Shown here piece after piece: positions 9,233 to 21,746 of a stretch of 53,771 bases of DNA (the stretch's first letter is position 1; every line of letters starts with the position of its first letter). The translations under genes and the position numbers were made by a program. Below the pieces are notes generated by a model. It ran no database searches. It saw only the letters and a program-made list of their open reading frames with translations, and had not been told where the DNA came from. Source of the DNA: Acidithiobacillus sp. Lineage in GTDB: Bacteria > Pseudomonadota > Gammaproteobacteria > Acidithiobacillales > Acidithiobacillaceae. The DNA is taken from assembly GCA_027365525.1 (NCBI GenBank), contig DAHXMJ010000020.1, positions 1 through 53,771 on the forward strand, read 5' to 3'.

Positions 9233-9703
9233 GCGGGAATACCCCGCCCGTTCTTCGCGCCCAGGCCTGCCTCTGGTTGGCACGGTTTTCCAGTAGTTGG
9301 CATCATTTTATTCATCGCTCCCTTTTTCGTTGGCATCTGTCAGTCAGACATGCGGCGTCCAACCCGTGCAGGAGCGGATTTCAGCCAAAAACCGGAACAG
9401 CGTCAACATGACGCACCTGCGCTTCTCGGACCAGGAAGATTCAAGAGCGAGACTGTGTCCTACTCGTTTCACTTCGGAGGTTTGTTACCATCCAGGATGG
9501 ACCCATCTTACTCACTTCAACACGCTATACCGCTTGCGAAAACCGATCGCCGGCATGCTGCTCTACAAATACACGATGTATTCGAACCGCCCTGGGATCG
9601 TCGCAATAAGGAGGCAATTCCGGATCATTGCGACGCAATGTCTAAGGTAGACCGGATCTTGTGGAAGCTTCCGATTGGATACCAATAAATCGAGGACGGT
9701 CCG

Positions 9704-9880
9704 ATGAGCAAAAAATTGCCACAGTACACCGGGGAATGTCTGGCCGGGTGCGGACTTTTTGGGGACTGCCCTGTTCATCTCGTGGCGCTTCTGATTCCCG
9801 GACTGGGGCTGGTTAGTCCTCCAGATACCGTCTGCCCCTGCCGCTTTTTTGAAATTCCCGGAGGAAGAAAAGGCCGGTGA
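9704..9880 (+). CDS. Hypothetical small Cys-rich protein (58 aa)
   Basis: ATG with GAGGA-type SD; MSKKLPQYTGECLAGCGLFGDCPVHLVALLIPGLGLVSPPDTVCPCRFFEIPGGRKGR; below the size cut-off of the ORF track. Confidence 0.35.
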   Translation: MSKKLPQYTGECLAGCGLFGDCPVHLVALLIPGLGLVSPPDTVCPCRFFEIPGGRKGR

Positions 9881-9926
9881 TAGCCTGCTGGTGTGGATGG
9901 TCCACATACAGCCAGCGAGGTTTACC

Positions 9927-10364
9927 ATGAACACCAGCACACCAGATGCAGCAGCAAAAGCCGCCCGCGATTTCCGTGAAAAATCTCCCGGCGAATTCCG
10001 GCAGGCACATTTTCACCACTGGGTCTTCCAGGAAACCTGGGGCTACGGCCAGGGGCAGGCCGGTGGGGAATTCTTCGGATTTATCAATTTCCGCCAGGAC
10101 GTTTTCTGCCTCCGGGCCACACCGGCCGGCGACTTCTACCAGTACTGGGCTTCCCGGGCCTTTCTCGAAAAAGCCCTGCACCACCGGACCGGATCCGGGA
10201 ACCGCCGGAGCCTGCAGCCCGGACTGGAAACCCTCCTGGATCTATCCGCCTGCGACCCCGGTTTCCTCCAGGCCCTGCCCCACCGGCGGATCCATCCCGG
10301 CACCCTGCTCTGGGAAGGAGAATTCCAGCGGACGTTCTATAATTCCTGGACCCAGGCCGGCTGA
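9927..10364 (+). CDS. Hypothetical island protein (145 aa)
   Basis: MNTSTPDAAAKAARDFREKSPGEFRQAHFHHWVFQETWGYGQG...; likely internal start of ORF 9849..10364. Confidence 0.45.
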   Translation: MNTSTPDAAAKAARDFREKSPGEFRQAHFHHWVFQETWGYGQGQAGGEFFGFINFRQDVFCLRATPAGDFYQYWASRAFLEKALHHRTGSGNRRSLQPGLETLLDLSACDPGFLQALPHRRIHPGTLLWEGEFQRTFYNSWTQAG

Positions 10365-10426
10365 AAGGCAGGGGCCACCCGTTCGGTGGACCCCGCTTCT
10401 GCTGCAGGGAAACGGGATAGCCCGTT

Positions 10427-11569
10427 CTAGGGGCGTCTGCACACCCGGAAAGGAATGATCTTCGCGCCGCCGTCTTCCGGTCCCGTGCTGCTGGAGGAAG
10501 ACGCCTCCGGCCCATTTTGCACCGGCTTCTTCCGGGCCAGGGCCGCATCCAGGCCGGCAACGAGGTTTTCGGTCCGGAGATGGGCATAGCGCTGGGTCAT
10601 CTGCGCACTTCTGTGTCCGGCGATCGCCCGGACCCGGGTATCCGACAGCCCCATTTCCACCGGGGTGCTGACCGCCTCGTGGCGCAGGTCGTGGAAACGG
10701 AGGGACCCCTTCAGTCCCGCCCGCTCCATGGCCGCCCGCCACATCTTGTCCATCGTGTAGGGCCGCCGCTTCCCGTCCCGGCCCAGGTCTCCGGGGAACA
10801 CCAGATCCGTACCTTCCCGGGGACAGGTCTCAATGGCTTCCCGGAAGATTTCCGTAGCCCGGGGGCTCAGGGGAATCGTCCGGGTTTCCTCGTTCTTGGT
10901 GTCCCGGAGGACCGCGGTGCGCCGGTCCAGATGAATGTCCTTCACCCGCACACGGAGAATTTCCATTTTCCGGGCCGCCGTCTCGATCGCCGGCTCCGCC
11001 ACCCAGGCAAGGATGGGATTGCTGTGCTTCCGGACGCTCTCCAGCAGCCGGACCCCCTCGTCCCCTTCCAGACGGCGGTCCCGGGATACGGTTTTCGGCT
11101 TGCGCACCGGCAGGACCGGATTGGCCGGGAGACCCACGTTCCATTCCCGCAGGGCGACAGTGAAAAGATGGGAAAGGAGGGCCAGTTCCAGCCGGACCGA
11201 GGATCCCGACAGCCCCTCCGCCAGCCGGGCATCACAATATTTGCCAATGATCTCTGGCGTCAGGGCCGCAAGGGCGTAGGCGCCGAGACGTTCCTGCAGG
11301 GGTTTCGCGCTGGTGTGGTCGCGGCGCCGGGAACCCTCTTTCTTGCTGGGAGTGACTTCGGCCAGATACCGCTCCAGGGCCACCGCAACGGTAAATTTCT
11401 GCGGGGGGGAACGCCGGATGAAGGTCCCCCGGACCATCTCGTCTTCCATCTGGCGCGACCAGTCTTCCGCGTCCCGCTTGGTCCTGAAGGTTTTGCTGGC
11501 CGTCGGCCATCCCTGCTTGCGCACCAGCGCCTTCCAGGTCCCGGCAGGGGTTTTGACAATCGTAGCCAC
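10427..11569 (-). CDS. Tyrosine-type site-specific recombinase/integrase
   Basis: IETAARKMEIL (box I Arg), HDLRHEAVS (HxxR), AGHRSAQMTQRYAH (GH...Y). Confidence 0.93.
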   Translation of the reverse strand: MATIVKTPAGTWKALVRKQGWPTASKTFRTKRDAEDWSRQMEDEMVRGTFIRRSPPQKFTVAVALERYLAEVTPSKKEGSRRRDHTSAKPLQERLGAYALAALTPEIIGKYCDARLAEGLSGSSVRLELALLSHLFTVALREWNVGLPANPVLPVRKPKTVSRDRRLEGDEGVRLLESVRKHSNPILAWVAEPAIETAARKMEILRVRVKDIHLDRRTAVLRDTKNEETRTIPLSPRATEIFREAIETCPREGTDLVFPGDLGRDGKRRPYTMDKMWRAAMERAGLKGSLRFHDLRHEAVSTPVEMGLSDTRVRAIAGHRSAQMTQRYAHLRTENLVAGLDAALARKKPVQNGPEASSSSSTGPEDGGAKIIPFRVCRRP

Positions 11570-11659
11570 AGGACACCCTCCCTCCGAATCAGCACTGTAC
11601 CGATTCTGTACCGGAAGGACAGGGGACCGTCAAGCAGTATTTCTATCTTGTTGTTTTTC

Positions 11660-11735
<76 letters not shown>

Positions 11736-11746
11736 GAAGCCCGCAT

Positions 11747-12640
11747 TTAATCTGAGCTACCCAGAGAAGTCAAGCTGAGTGCCCGCTGGTAAAGCACCCG
11801 ATGGGAAAGACCGCTTTGTGCTTCAGCAAGTCGGACTGCCTGGGCCAACGGGAGCTCGGAGAGAAGCGGGCGCAGAAGGCGGTCAACCGTTTCCATCCCT
11901 GGAGATTCCTGCTCTCCACCACCGACCACAAGCGTCATCTCTCCCCGAAGCCGCTCTGGACTTCTGCGGAAATCGTGAAGGATGTCTCCAATACAGTTTC
12001 CGCAGCACTCTTCGTGAATCTTGGTCAATTCCCTGCACAGCACTGCGGGCCGATCCCCTCCAAAAATGCTCTCCATATCCTCCAAGGTTTCCAGGATACG
12101 ATGGGGAGCTTCGTAAAAGATTAGCGTCCGTTCTTCCTGGACAAGGGTTTCGAGTTTCCGGCAGCGCGCGCCCTTCCTTGCAGGCAGAAATCCCTCAAAA
12201 CAGAAACGGTCGCTGGGCAATCCCGAAAGGACAAGTGCTGAAAGAGCAGCATTAGGTCCAGGAACAACCGTAACAGGGATGTTTTCTGCGCGGAGAGTGG
12301 CAACCAGTGGAAATCCGGGATCAGATACAAGGGGCATTCCGGCGTCGGAAATCATGGCAAGCTTTTCCCCATTCCGCAGGTATTGCAGAATTTTCGGGAT
12401 CTGCTGCCGCTCATTATGCTCATGGAAAATTTCCGTGCGTGGATGCAGCCCCATGGAATGGAAAAGTTTCTGGGCATGACGGCGGTCCTCGACCAGGATA
12501 CGGTCCGCATCAGCCAGAGTCTGGCGTGCACGGGGCGAGAGATCCTCCAGGTTTCCAATGGGAGTTGCCACAATAGTCAGGCAACCTCCTGCCGGAACAG
12601 GGGGATTTGCAGTCGATTGAACCTCTGCTTCTTTGTCCAT
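11747..12640 (-). CDS. rsmI: 16S rRNA (cytidine1402-2'-O)-methyltransferase
   Basis: LTIVATPIGNLEDLSPRARQTLADADRILVEDRRH, ISDAGMPLVSDPGF, VVPGPNAALSALVLSGLPSDRFCFEGFLP. Confidence 0.93.
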   Translation of the reverse strand: MDKEAEVQSTANPPVPAGGCLTIVATPIGNLEDLSPRARQTLADADRILVEDRRHAQKLFHSMGLHPRTEIFHEHNERQQIPKILQYLRNGEKLAMISDAGMPLVSDPGFPLVATLRAENIPVTVVPGPNAALSALVLSGLPSDRFCFEGFLPARKGARCRKLETLVQEERTLIFYEAPHRILETLEDMESIFGGDRPAVLCRELTKIHEECCGNCIGDILHDFRRSPERLRGEMTLVVGGGEQESPGMETVDRLLRPLLSELPLAQAVRLAEAQSGLSHRVLYQRALSLTSLGSSD

Positions 12641-12651
12641 ACACTCTGCCC

Positions 12652-14487
12652 ATGAACCCACTGAAAACGCAAATCCGCCTGCTATACCAGATTGGCATCG
12701 CAGCTGCGTCCATTGCACTTCTAAGCGCCTGCGCCAGTATGCCACACCTGAAGCAGCCAGCGCTTCAGGAATCTCCGCCTCCGCAGACATCTGTTCCTCC
12801 GGGGACCCTGCTGGCTTCCCAGGCCGGCCGGCTTGCTGCAAGAGGCTTGTATCTGGGCGCAGCCAAAAACTATGTCCAGGCTGCTGCGCAGAGTCAGGGC
12901 AGCGAACAGCTCCACTATCTGCTGAAAGCAGCGCAATCGTCTCTGAAAGGTCACAGGCCACAGGTTGCCATACTGCTCTCCGGGGAAATCCTGCGCCTAT
13001 CCCACGAAAGTTCGCTTCGTGGGAATGCCCTATGGGTACAGGCCCAAGGGTACCTGGACCAGGGGAAAACCGCCATGGCCAAGGGCAGTCTTGAGGAGCT
13101 TCTGACAATCAGTTCGGTAACGCCAGCCGTACGGGCACAGGCCATGGGATACCTGTCCACCATATATCTGCAGGAAAACCATGACCTGACCGCCCTGGAC
13201 TTTCTTGTTCGCCGGGATGGGCTCCTGGATGGCGCAGAAAAGGCTGCCAACCGCCAGCAGATCCATTCTCTTCTGAATAAACAGCCGGAAGCCAAACTGA
13301 AAAACTGGCAGGGCAGGAGCGGCAATCCTCTGGTACAGGAATGGCTTGCCTTTGAACTTATTGCAAGACAGCATGCAAACCCTGCAGGCCAGCAGGCCGC
13401 CTTCCAGACCTGGCTGGCCCAGCATCCCGGCCATCCAGAAATCCGCTTTTCCAGTGATACCGCCAAAATATCCCCACTGCAAAGTGCCAGGGGCGATATC
13501 TGCATCCTGCTCCCGGATTCTGGAAAGTTTGGCCCTCTTTCTCATGCTTTTGAGGCTGGCCTCGAAACAGGCGCACAGATCCAGGCTGGACCGCCCGCAT
13601 ATCTCCTTCCAGGAACGGGCAATCCAAGTTTTACTGCGGCACTCTACGAGAAAGGCATTCGTGCCGGCTGCATGGCCTTCGTTGGTCCCTCCCTGACCCA
13701 GGACATTAACGCTGTCCTCGGAGTGAGGCGGCCAGGGGAGCCTCCCATGCTCACGCTGGGTGCCTACCCCACCCGGCTTCCCAAAGGGGTATACCGTTTT
13801 CTCCCAGACCGACGGGCAGCGGCAGAACAGATCGCAGTGCAGGCCTATGCTGCCCGTTACCGCCAGACTGCCGTAATCTATCCCCAAAATTCTTCCGGGG
13901 CCAATATCCAGGCCAGATTTATTACTTCCTGGAAAAAGCTGGGTGGCAAGATCACGGGGGTGGACAATTTCAACCCCTATGGAAACATCCAGACTGGCAC
14001 CATCCGGAAAATTGTTTCCAGCCTCCCCAGAAAAAACAGTTTTATTTTTCTGGTAGCCAGTGGCAAAGAGCTTTCCCCCATCCTCAAGGTGATCCGGAGC
14101 ACCCGGGCGAATGTGCCCATTTTTCTGCCCGCCCCTCTGGACAGGACTGGTGCCCTCCCATCCGTTCACTCCCGGACACCGCGTCTATACGCTATCGACA
14201 TGCCTTGGCTGATACCAGCAGCCGATCCCGACCCTCAGGCGGTACGCCTGCTTCAGGGGTCCCTGCCAGACCCCGATACAGCCCAGTGGCGTGTGGCCGG
14301 TTACGGGCTGGATGCCTACACCCTGATTACACGGATTCTCGCACACCAGACCCGCAATCCGGTGTCTGGACCAAGCGGCACACTGCGCTGGGGCCAAGAT
14401 GGCAAAATTGTCCAGGAAATGCCGTGGGTCCAGATCGAAAGCGGCCGCATCCAACTCCTCCGGGGCCCGCCCGCTCCCGGATCCTGA
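12652..14487 (+). CDS. lpoA: LppC/LpoA-family penicillin-binding protein activator lipoprotein
   Basis: Lipobox ALLSAC; TPR-like N-terminus then periplasmic-binding-like LppC domain; position next to rsmI. Confidence 0.8.
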   Translation: MNPLKTQIRLLYQIGIAAASIALLSACASMPHLKQPALQESPPPQTSVPPGTLLASQAGRLAARGLYLGAAKNYVQAAAQSQGSEQLHYLLKAAQSSLKGHRPQVAILLSGEILRLSHESSLRGNALWVQAQGYLDQGKTAMAKGSLEELLTISSVTPAVRAQAMGYLSTIYLQENHDLTALDFLVRRDGLLDGAEKAANRQQIHSLLNKQPEAKLKNWQGRSGNPLVQEWLAFELIARQHANPAGQQAAFQTWLAQHPGHPEIRFSSDTAKISPLQSARGDICILLPDSGKFGPLSHAFEAGLETGAQIQAGPPAYLLPGTGNPSFTAALYEKGIRAGCMAFVGPSLTQDINAVLGVRRPGEPPMLTLGAYPTRLPKGVYRFLPDRRAAAEQIAVQAYAARYRQTAVIYPQNSSGANIQARFITSWKKLGGKITGVDNFNPYGNIQTGTIRKIVSSLPRKNSFIFLVASGKELSPILKVIRSTRANVPIFLPAPLDRTGALPSVHSRTPRLYAIDMPWLIPAADPDPQAVRLLQGSLPDPDTAQWRVAGYGLDAYTLITRILAHQTRNPVSGPSGTLRWGQDGKIVQEMPWVQIESGRIQLLRGPPAPGS

Positions 14488-14634
14488 TACTGGCCGGGAA
14501 TGGCCGGAACTTCCCTGTGCCCCGGCCGCAAGGCATCCGCCATCTTCCTTCCCATGCGGCCTTTTTTCTGGTGCACTATCCTTGGTATAAACCACCATCG
14601 GTCCGCCTGCCGTGGCCCGGACCGGCAGTCGTGA

Positions 14635-17138
<2,504 letters not shown>

Positions 17139-17140
17139 CA

Positions 17141-17910
17141 TGACCCATCTGCTCCATGCCATACAGCCTGTACGCCAGATTCTGTTAAGAAACTGGACAG
17201 AAAGCTTTGGGATGGAGCTTGTATACAATACGCCAGCGCACCGTCTTCTCCGTGATGGGGACACCCGAATAGCCATTTTCCGTTCCGGCGTCATCTGTTT
17301 CTTTCAGGCAGAACCCCATCTGGAAAGCCGGGTAATTGACGGGGTGCGCTCCGCATTCATGGGCATTCCCGAACCCCGGGTGGAAGAGCTGGAACTCCTC
17401 GCTGGCAGTCGCGACGGCATAACCCGTGAAGGCGTCATTCTCAAGGAAATGGACGATGAACACATTTTTCTGGTCGCCCTGCGCCTTGCCCAGAGTCTGG
17501 CTCTGGAATTGCATGAAGAAGCCGTTGAGACCCTTCTCGAAACAACTCTCGGCCTTCTGTCCGATGTTACACGCACTGGCCGTCTTCCCGGGCGGCGTGG
17601 GGGCTACCTGCGCTTTCTGGCATCGGCTTCTGCGACACGCACCGAAATCCTTTCCCGTCTGGCCGTTCTGGACAACCCGGATATTGTCTGGGAAACCCCG
17701 GGTCTGGAGCTGCTTTCCCGGGAGGTGTCAGCAGATCTGGAACTGACAAGCCGTTTCCGTGCCCTTGACGAAAAACTGGATGCCATCCGCGAGGGGCTTG
17801 AAGTCATCGTCGTGGCAAGGCGCCATGCACGGGAAACTTTCCTTGAATGGATTATTATTGTTCTGATCGCAGTCGAACTGGCGTTCATGGTGGCAGGATA
17901 TCTGCAGTGA
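17141..17910 (+). CDS. RMD1/DUF155 family protein
   Basis: RIAIFRSGVICFFQAEP...LAQSLALELHEE...C-terminal RHARETFLEWIIIVLIAVELAFMVAGY TM anchor. Confidence 0.7.
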
Positions 17911-17924
17911 AAGGACAGAATTTC

Positions 17925-19013
17925 ATGGCGCAGGGGGAGGAGTGGGAACAGCCGGATGTTTTCCCCATACATCGCAATACCCGGGAAGCCCGCAGCAGTG
18001 ACCCAGCCCAAGTTCTGGTCATAGGCCCATCCTGGGTTGGCGACATGGTCATGGCCCAGGTACTTTTCCAGGTGATGCGCCGGCGCTGGCCTAGGGTACA
18101 GATTGATCTTCTCGCTCCTCCAGCGAGCGCCCCCATCGGAGAGCGCATGGCCGAAATCCGCAATGTCCATACCCTTCCCATACCCCACAACAGCCTCCAG
18201 CTGCGTGTACGGAAGGAATGGGCAGCCAGACTGCGCAGCATCGACTACGACTGGTCCATCTGCCTACCCGGCAGCTTCAAATCTGCCCTGATCCCTTTCT
18301 GGGCCCAGATCCCCGTACGAACCGGCTTTCGGGGAGAATTCCGAAAATGGCTGCTTAACGACATCCATAGGCTGGACCGGAAGCTGCAACCCCGCACAGT
18401 GGACCGGTATGTAGCACTGGGCATTCCATCCGGGCTTCCCCAGCCGACCCTCCTGCCAGCTCCCCGCCTTCGGGTCGACCAGCAGAACCGGGGCCTTGCC
18501 TCCACCCGCCTTGAGCTGGCCCCGGAATCCCGTTCCATCGTGGCTCTCGCACCTGGAGCAGAATATGGTCCTGCCAAACGCTGGCCGGTCCGTCACTGGA
18601 TTGCCCTTGCGAGGACGCTGACAGACTGGAACTGCGATGTCTGGCTTCTGGGCGGCCCAAAAGATGCTTCGGTCACCGGAGAAATTGCTGCTGCCATCCC
18701 GGAATCAAGGGATCTGGGGGGTAAAACTTCTCTGCTTGATGCCGTGGATCTCCTGTCACTGGCCAGAGTCGCGGTCAGCAACGATTCTGGACTGATGCAC
18801 CTTGCCGGCGCCGTAGGGTGCCGTGTCATTGCTCTCTATGGCTCAAGCCCGCTGGCGATGACACCACCGCTTTCTCCACAGGCCAGGGCCCTGCGTCTGG
18901 AGCTGCCCTGTAGCCCCTGTGGCAAAAGGGACTGCCCCCTGAAACACCACCACTGCATGGAAAACATGGAACCCGGAACAGTTCTGGCAGCTGTAAAAGA
19001 GTTTCTGGCCTGA
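17925..19013 (+). CDS. waaF: Lipopolysaccharide heptosyltransferase II
   Basis: VLVIGPSWVGDMVMAQVLFQ, LAPGAEYGPAKRWP, AVSNDSGLMHLAGAVGCRVIALYGSS. Confidence 0.88.
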   Translation: MAQGEEWEQPDVFPIHRNTREARSSDPAQVLVIGPSWVGDMVMAQVLFQVMRRRWPRVQIDLLAPPASAPIGERMAEIRNVHTLPIPHNSLQLRVRKEWAARLRSIDYDWSICLPGSFKSALIPFWAQIPVRTGFRGEFRKWLLNDIHRLDRKLQPRTVDRYVALGIPSGLPQPTLLPAPRLRVDQQNRGLASTRLELAPESRSIVALAPGAEYGPAKRWPVRHWIALARTLTDWNCDVWLLGGPKDASVTGEIAAAIPESRDLGGKTSLLDAVDLLSLARVAVSNDSGLMHLAGAVGCRVIALYGSSPLAMTPPLSPQARALRLELPCSPCGKRDCPLKHHHCMENMEPGTVLAAVKEFLA

Positions 19014-19709
19014 TCCGGCACTTACCTGGTCACCGGGGACAGCCCAACAAGAAGAAGGCCCCGCCGCTGCCAATACAGGTTCCCTGCCCATAGGCCGAGG
19101 GCATCAGATTGGCCGATACCTGGCCTCCTCCATCCCTTGCATAATTCCCCCAACAGTACATTGCTGATGGCCCTAGGGGATGTGCACTCCAGATTTTGGT
19201 CTGCAAGGCGGTTCACCGACAGCGGACACCCCCAAACTGGACACCATTCCCTTTGGCTCTTCCGGAACATTCATGGAGTTCAGGTCGATACCCCCATGAG
19301 CCACAGGATTCCGGCAAAAGGTGCACCTGCCATCTCCTGCAGTACTGTGGCACCCACCAAGAACCCGCCAGGAGCCGCTTGAGCCGGATTCTGGCTGTGA
19401 ACCATTGGACCGGCCAATCAGCTGGTGTACCAGCTGCTGACTGCAGGAAAGCTTGATGTGTGCCACCGCCAGCATTGCTATTCCAGGAATTCTGAACAGT
19501 TGTCCTGCCTTCCCGGGCTTTCTGGAGTGGTCGATCCCCTGGGCCACAGGCCATCAAGGCAACCGGAACTGTCACCGCGGCGGAATCCGCGTCATGCGGA
19601 TCACACATGGCCATGCGACGGCCGCCCGCTGTCACAGGAGAAGGACATGGGCCTGGAAAATTGCCTTGCCCCTGTGACTCATGACGGGAACTGTTACGGG
19701 TGGGAAATC

Positions 19710-21029
19710 CTAGAAATCATAGGTCAGCATTACGCGGTTATAGATGAAGTAGCCGGTGGGGATATCGCCATGTGCCACTTCTACCCGGTCACGAATGGAC
19801 AGTCCCTTGAAAAAGCCCTGCGGGAAATAGGTCAGATCGCCGTAGATATCGTTGGCGTTGCCGGCACTGTGCAAATGATAGCTGGCATAGGCGGCGATGA
19901 AGAGAAGCTGGTTATCCGCAAAATGCTGGGTCCATTTGACCTTCCAGGCATTGCCACTCCCCATCTCAACCAGACCCCGGATCATGGAAGTCGTGTAGAG
20001 CGGATCTGTGGCATACCCGACCGTATAGGGCGAGACGATGGCTCCCCCTCCAACAGCTCCTGCATGGTATCCAAGCTGGTTATAGGCCCAGCTCAGCTGT
20101 CCCTTGCCGAAAATGGCGCTGGCAGGATCATAGTTGACGCCCAAAACAAGTCCCCATGCCGTGCTGTTGACACCCTGCCCAGGACTGCTATCAATGTTGA
20201 GGTGATTCAGAAGGCTGTTCGCTTCCCATTCACGGCTGACCTGCGCGCCAGCAAAGGGGTCGATGCCGCTTCCCGTCCTGTAGGTATAGCTTGCCTGTCC
20301 ATAGAACATGTTGGCGAAGTGGTAATAATCGTAGTACCACGTTTGGGCACTGATCCCCATATTTTTATAGCTGGTTCCAAACGCCAGGATCCCTTGGGCC
20401 TGTGGAGATGTGTCAGACAGCACCACAGAATTCCCTCCCCACATGTGGTCGCCATTAAAAGTGGAAGGGTAATAAAGATTATCCTTGTCATAATCGCTGG
20501 AAGTACGGCTTTTCCAGCGGGTAATACGCATGCCATAGATGTTCCAGTGGCTGAGCGGGGTCACCTCCGCAAATACCCCCTGGTAGGTGGCCGGAATCAG
20601 GCGGGAGTCCGAGGTATTGACCCATGGGGTGTTGAGAGTCTGGTTGCCTACCCGGACCATAAAAATGCTGGGCATCTGGTACTGGAGATACGCCTGGCCC
20701 AAGGCATTAATAGTAGATCCCTTGCCCATCAGGGTGACATCCGGATTGGTACTGTTCGCACCCAGGCTGTTGGCCGTATAAAAACCAAGATCCGCGCTAA
20801 AACCGCCGATGGGTGCGGTATGCACATTGACATAGCCACCCAGGGAAAATGCGCTGAGATTGGTGGTGTTGTGTCCGAAAAACCGGTTAAAATCATAGGC
20901 CCTGATCTGGCCATCCATCTTGCTGTTCAGCAGAAAATCTTTCAGGGTACCGGCATCGGCTGCACTGCCCGCCCCGGCTATGGCTATGGCTATAGTCACT
21001 CCAAGTACTACGCTGCGCTTCAGCAACAT
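19710..21029 (-). CDS. Outer-membrane porin, OprD-like family
   Basis: Signal peptide; beta-barrel alternation; RVGNQTLNTPWVNTSDSRLIPATYQG; terminal aromatic YDF. Confidence 0.75.
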   Translation of the reverse strand: MLLKRSVVLGVTIAIAIAGAGSAADAGTLKDFLLNSKMDGQIRAYDFNRFFGHNTTNLSAFSLGGYVNVHTAPIGGFSADLGFYTANSLGANSTNPDVTLMGKGSTINALGQAYLQYQMPSIFMVRVGNQTLNTPWVNTSDSRLIPATYQGVFAEVTPLSHWNIYGMRITRWKSRTSSDYDKDNLYYPSTFNGDHMWGGNSVVLSDTSPQAQGILAFGTSYKNMGISAQTWYYDYYHFANMFYGQASYTYRTGSGIDPFAGAQVSREWEANSLLNHLNIDSSPGQGVNSTAWGLVLGVNYDPASAIFGKGQLSWAYNQLGYHAGAVGGGAIVSPYTVGYATDPLYTTSMIRGLVEMGSGNAWKVKWTQHFADNQLLFIAAYASYHLHSAGNANDIYGDLTYFPQGFFKGLSIRDRVEVAHGDIPTGYFIYNRVMLTYDF

Positions 21030-21746
21030 AAGGCATCCTCCTCTTTGGCATATTTACCACTGATCAAAAAGCTATCAGGACACCATGACATTGGTATGTC
21101 GTTTATATGAATTTTTTGTGACATCGCTATGGCTGTGTCTGCGCAGGCAGACCGCGCGTGCATTTTTTGGCTGCCCGGCCACAATGCAGCCCCCATATTC
21201 CGGCCTGCAACTGCAACACAGGCTATACTGCAAGCCCTGATCAAATCCTCGGGAGGAAACCCCATCTGCAGGACATCCGTTCACGGCAGGCGATTGCTGG
21301 CTCTCCCTCCCAGGGTCTGTGACCTGTTCCGTCATCAGCCGTGTTGCCCTGCGCAACTGTTTCTGCTGAATTTTAGTAGGTGTGGCCGGAAGATGGGTGC
21401 TGAAAGTGGCTATTCCCGCGGCACCTCACACGCCACTTGAGATCTGCTGGACCCGGAGATTACGGCAGGAACTGCACGGCGGGCTTTATCGCCGGAGGAG
21501 CCTGGGCCAGCAGGCTGGGGAAGGCGCTGTGATTTATGGTATCGGCGGCGGCCTTGCCATGCACCAGCACCAGTCACAGGAGCCCAGACGCAGAAATTTT
21601 TGGGTGGGCAACAGGGCGGTGGGAACCGTGCGGACATCACACCTGCAGACGGTCCTAAAATACGATAACCTGACAGCCATGGCACAATTTTCGGTGCCTA
21701 CCATGTGCCCTCCGCCGGAGTCTCCAGGTACTGCACCCATGGAATC

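Noticed and set aside
9146-9688. 180-aa + strand ORF in the island
   Set aside because: Overlaps an alternative minus ORF, no recognisable motif and mixed composition; could be a remnant but I cannot support a CDS call.
10372-10427. Hairpins GGGGCCACC/GGTGGACCCC and AACGGG/CCCGTT after the 145-aa ORF and at the integrase stop
   Set aside because: Most likely ordinary terminator structures between convergent genes; no T-run is convincing enough for a feature call.
19425-21110. 561-aa + strand ORF
   Set aside because: Antisense to the porin gene, whose minus-strand frame has a signal peptide and beta-barrel features; the plus-strand frame looks like an artefact of codon bias.
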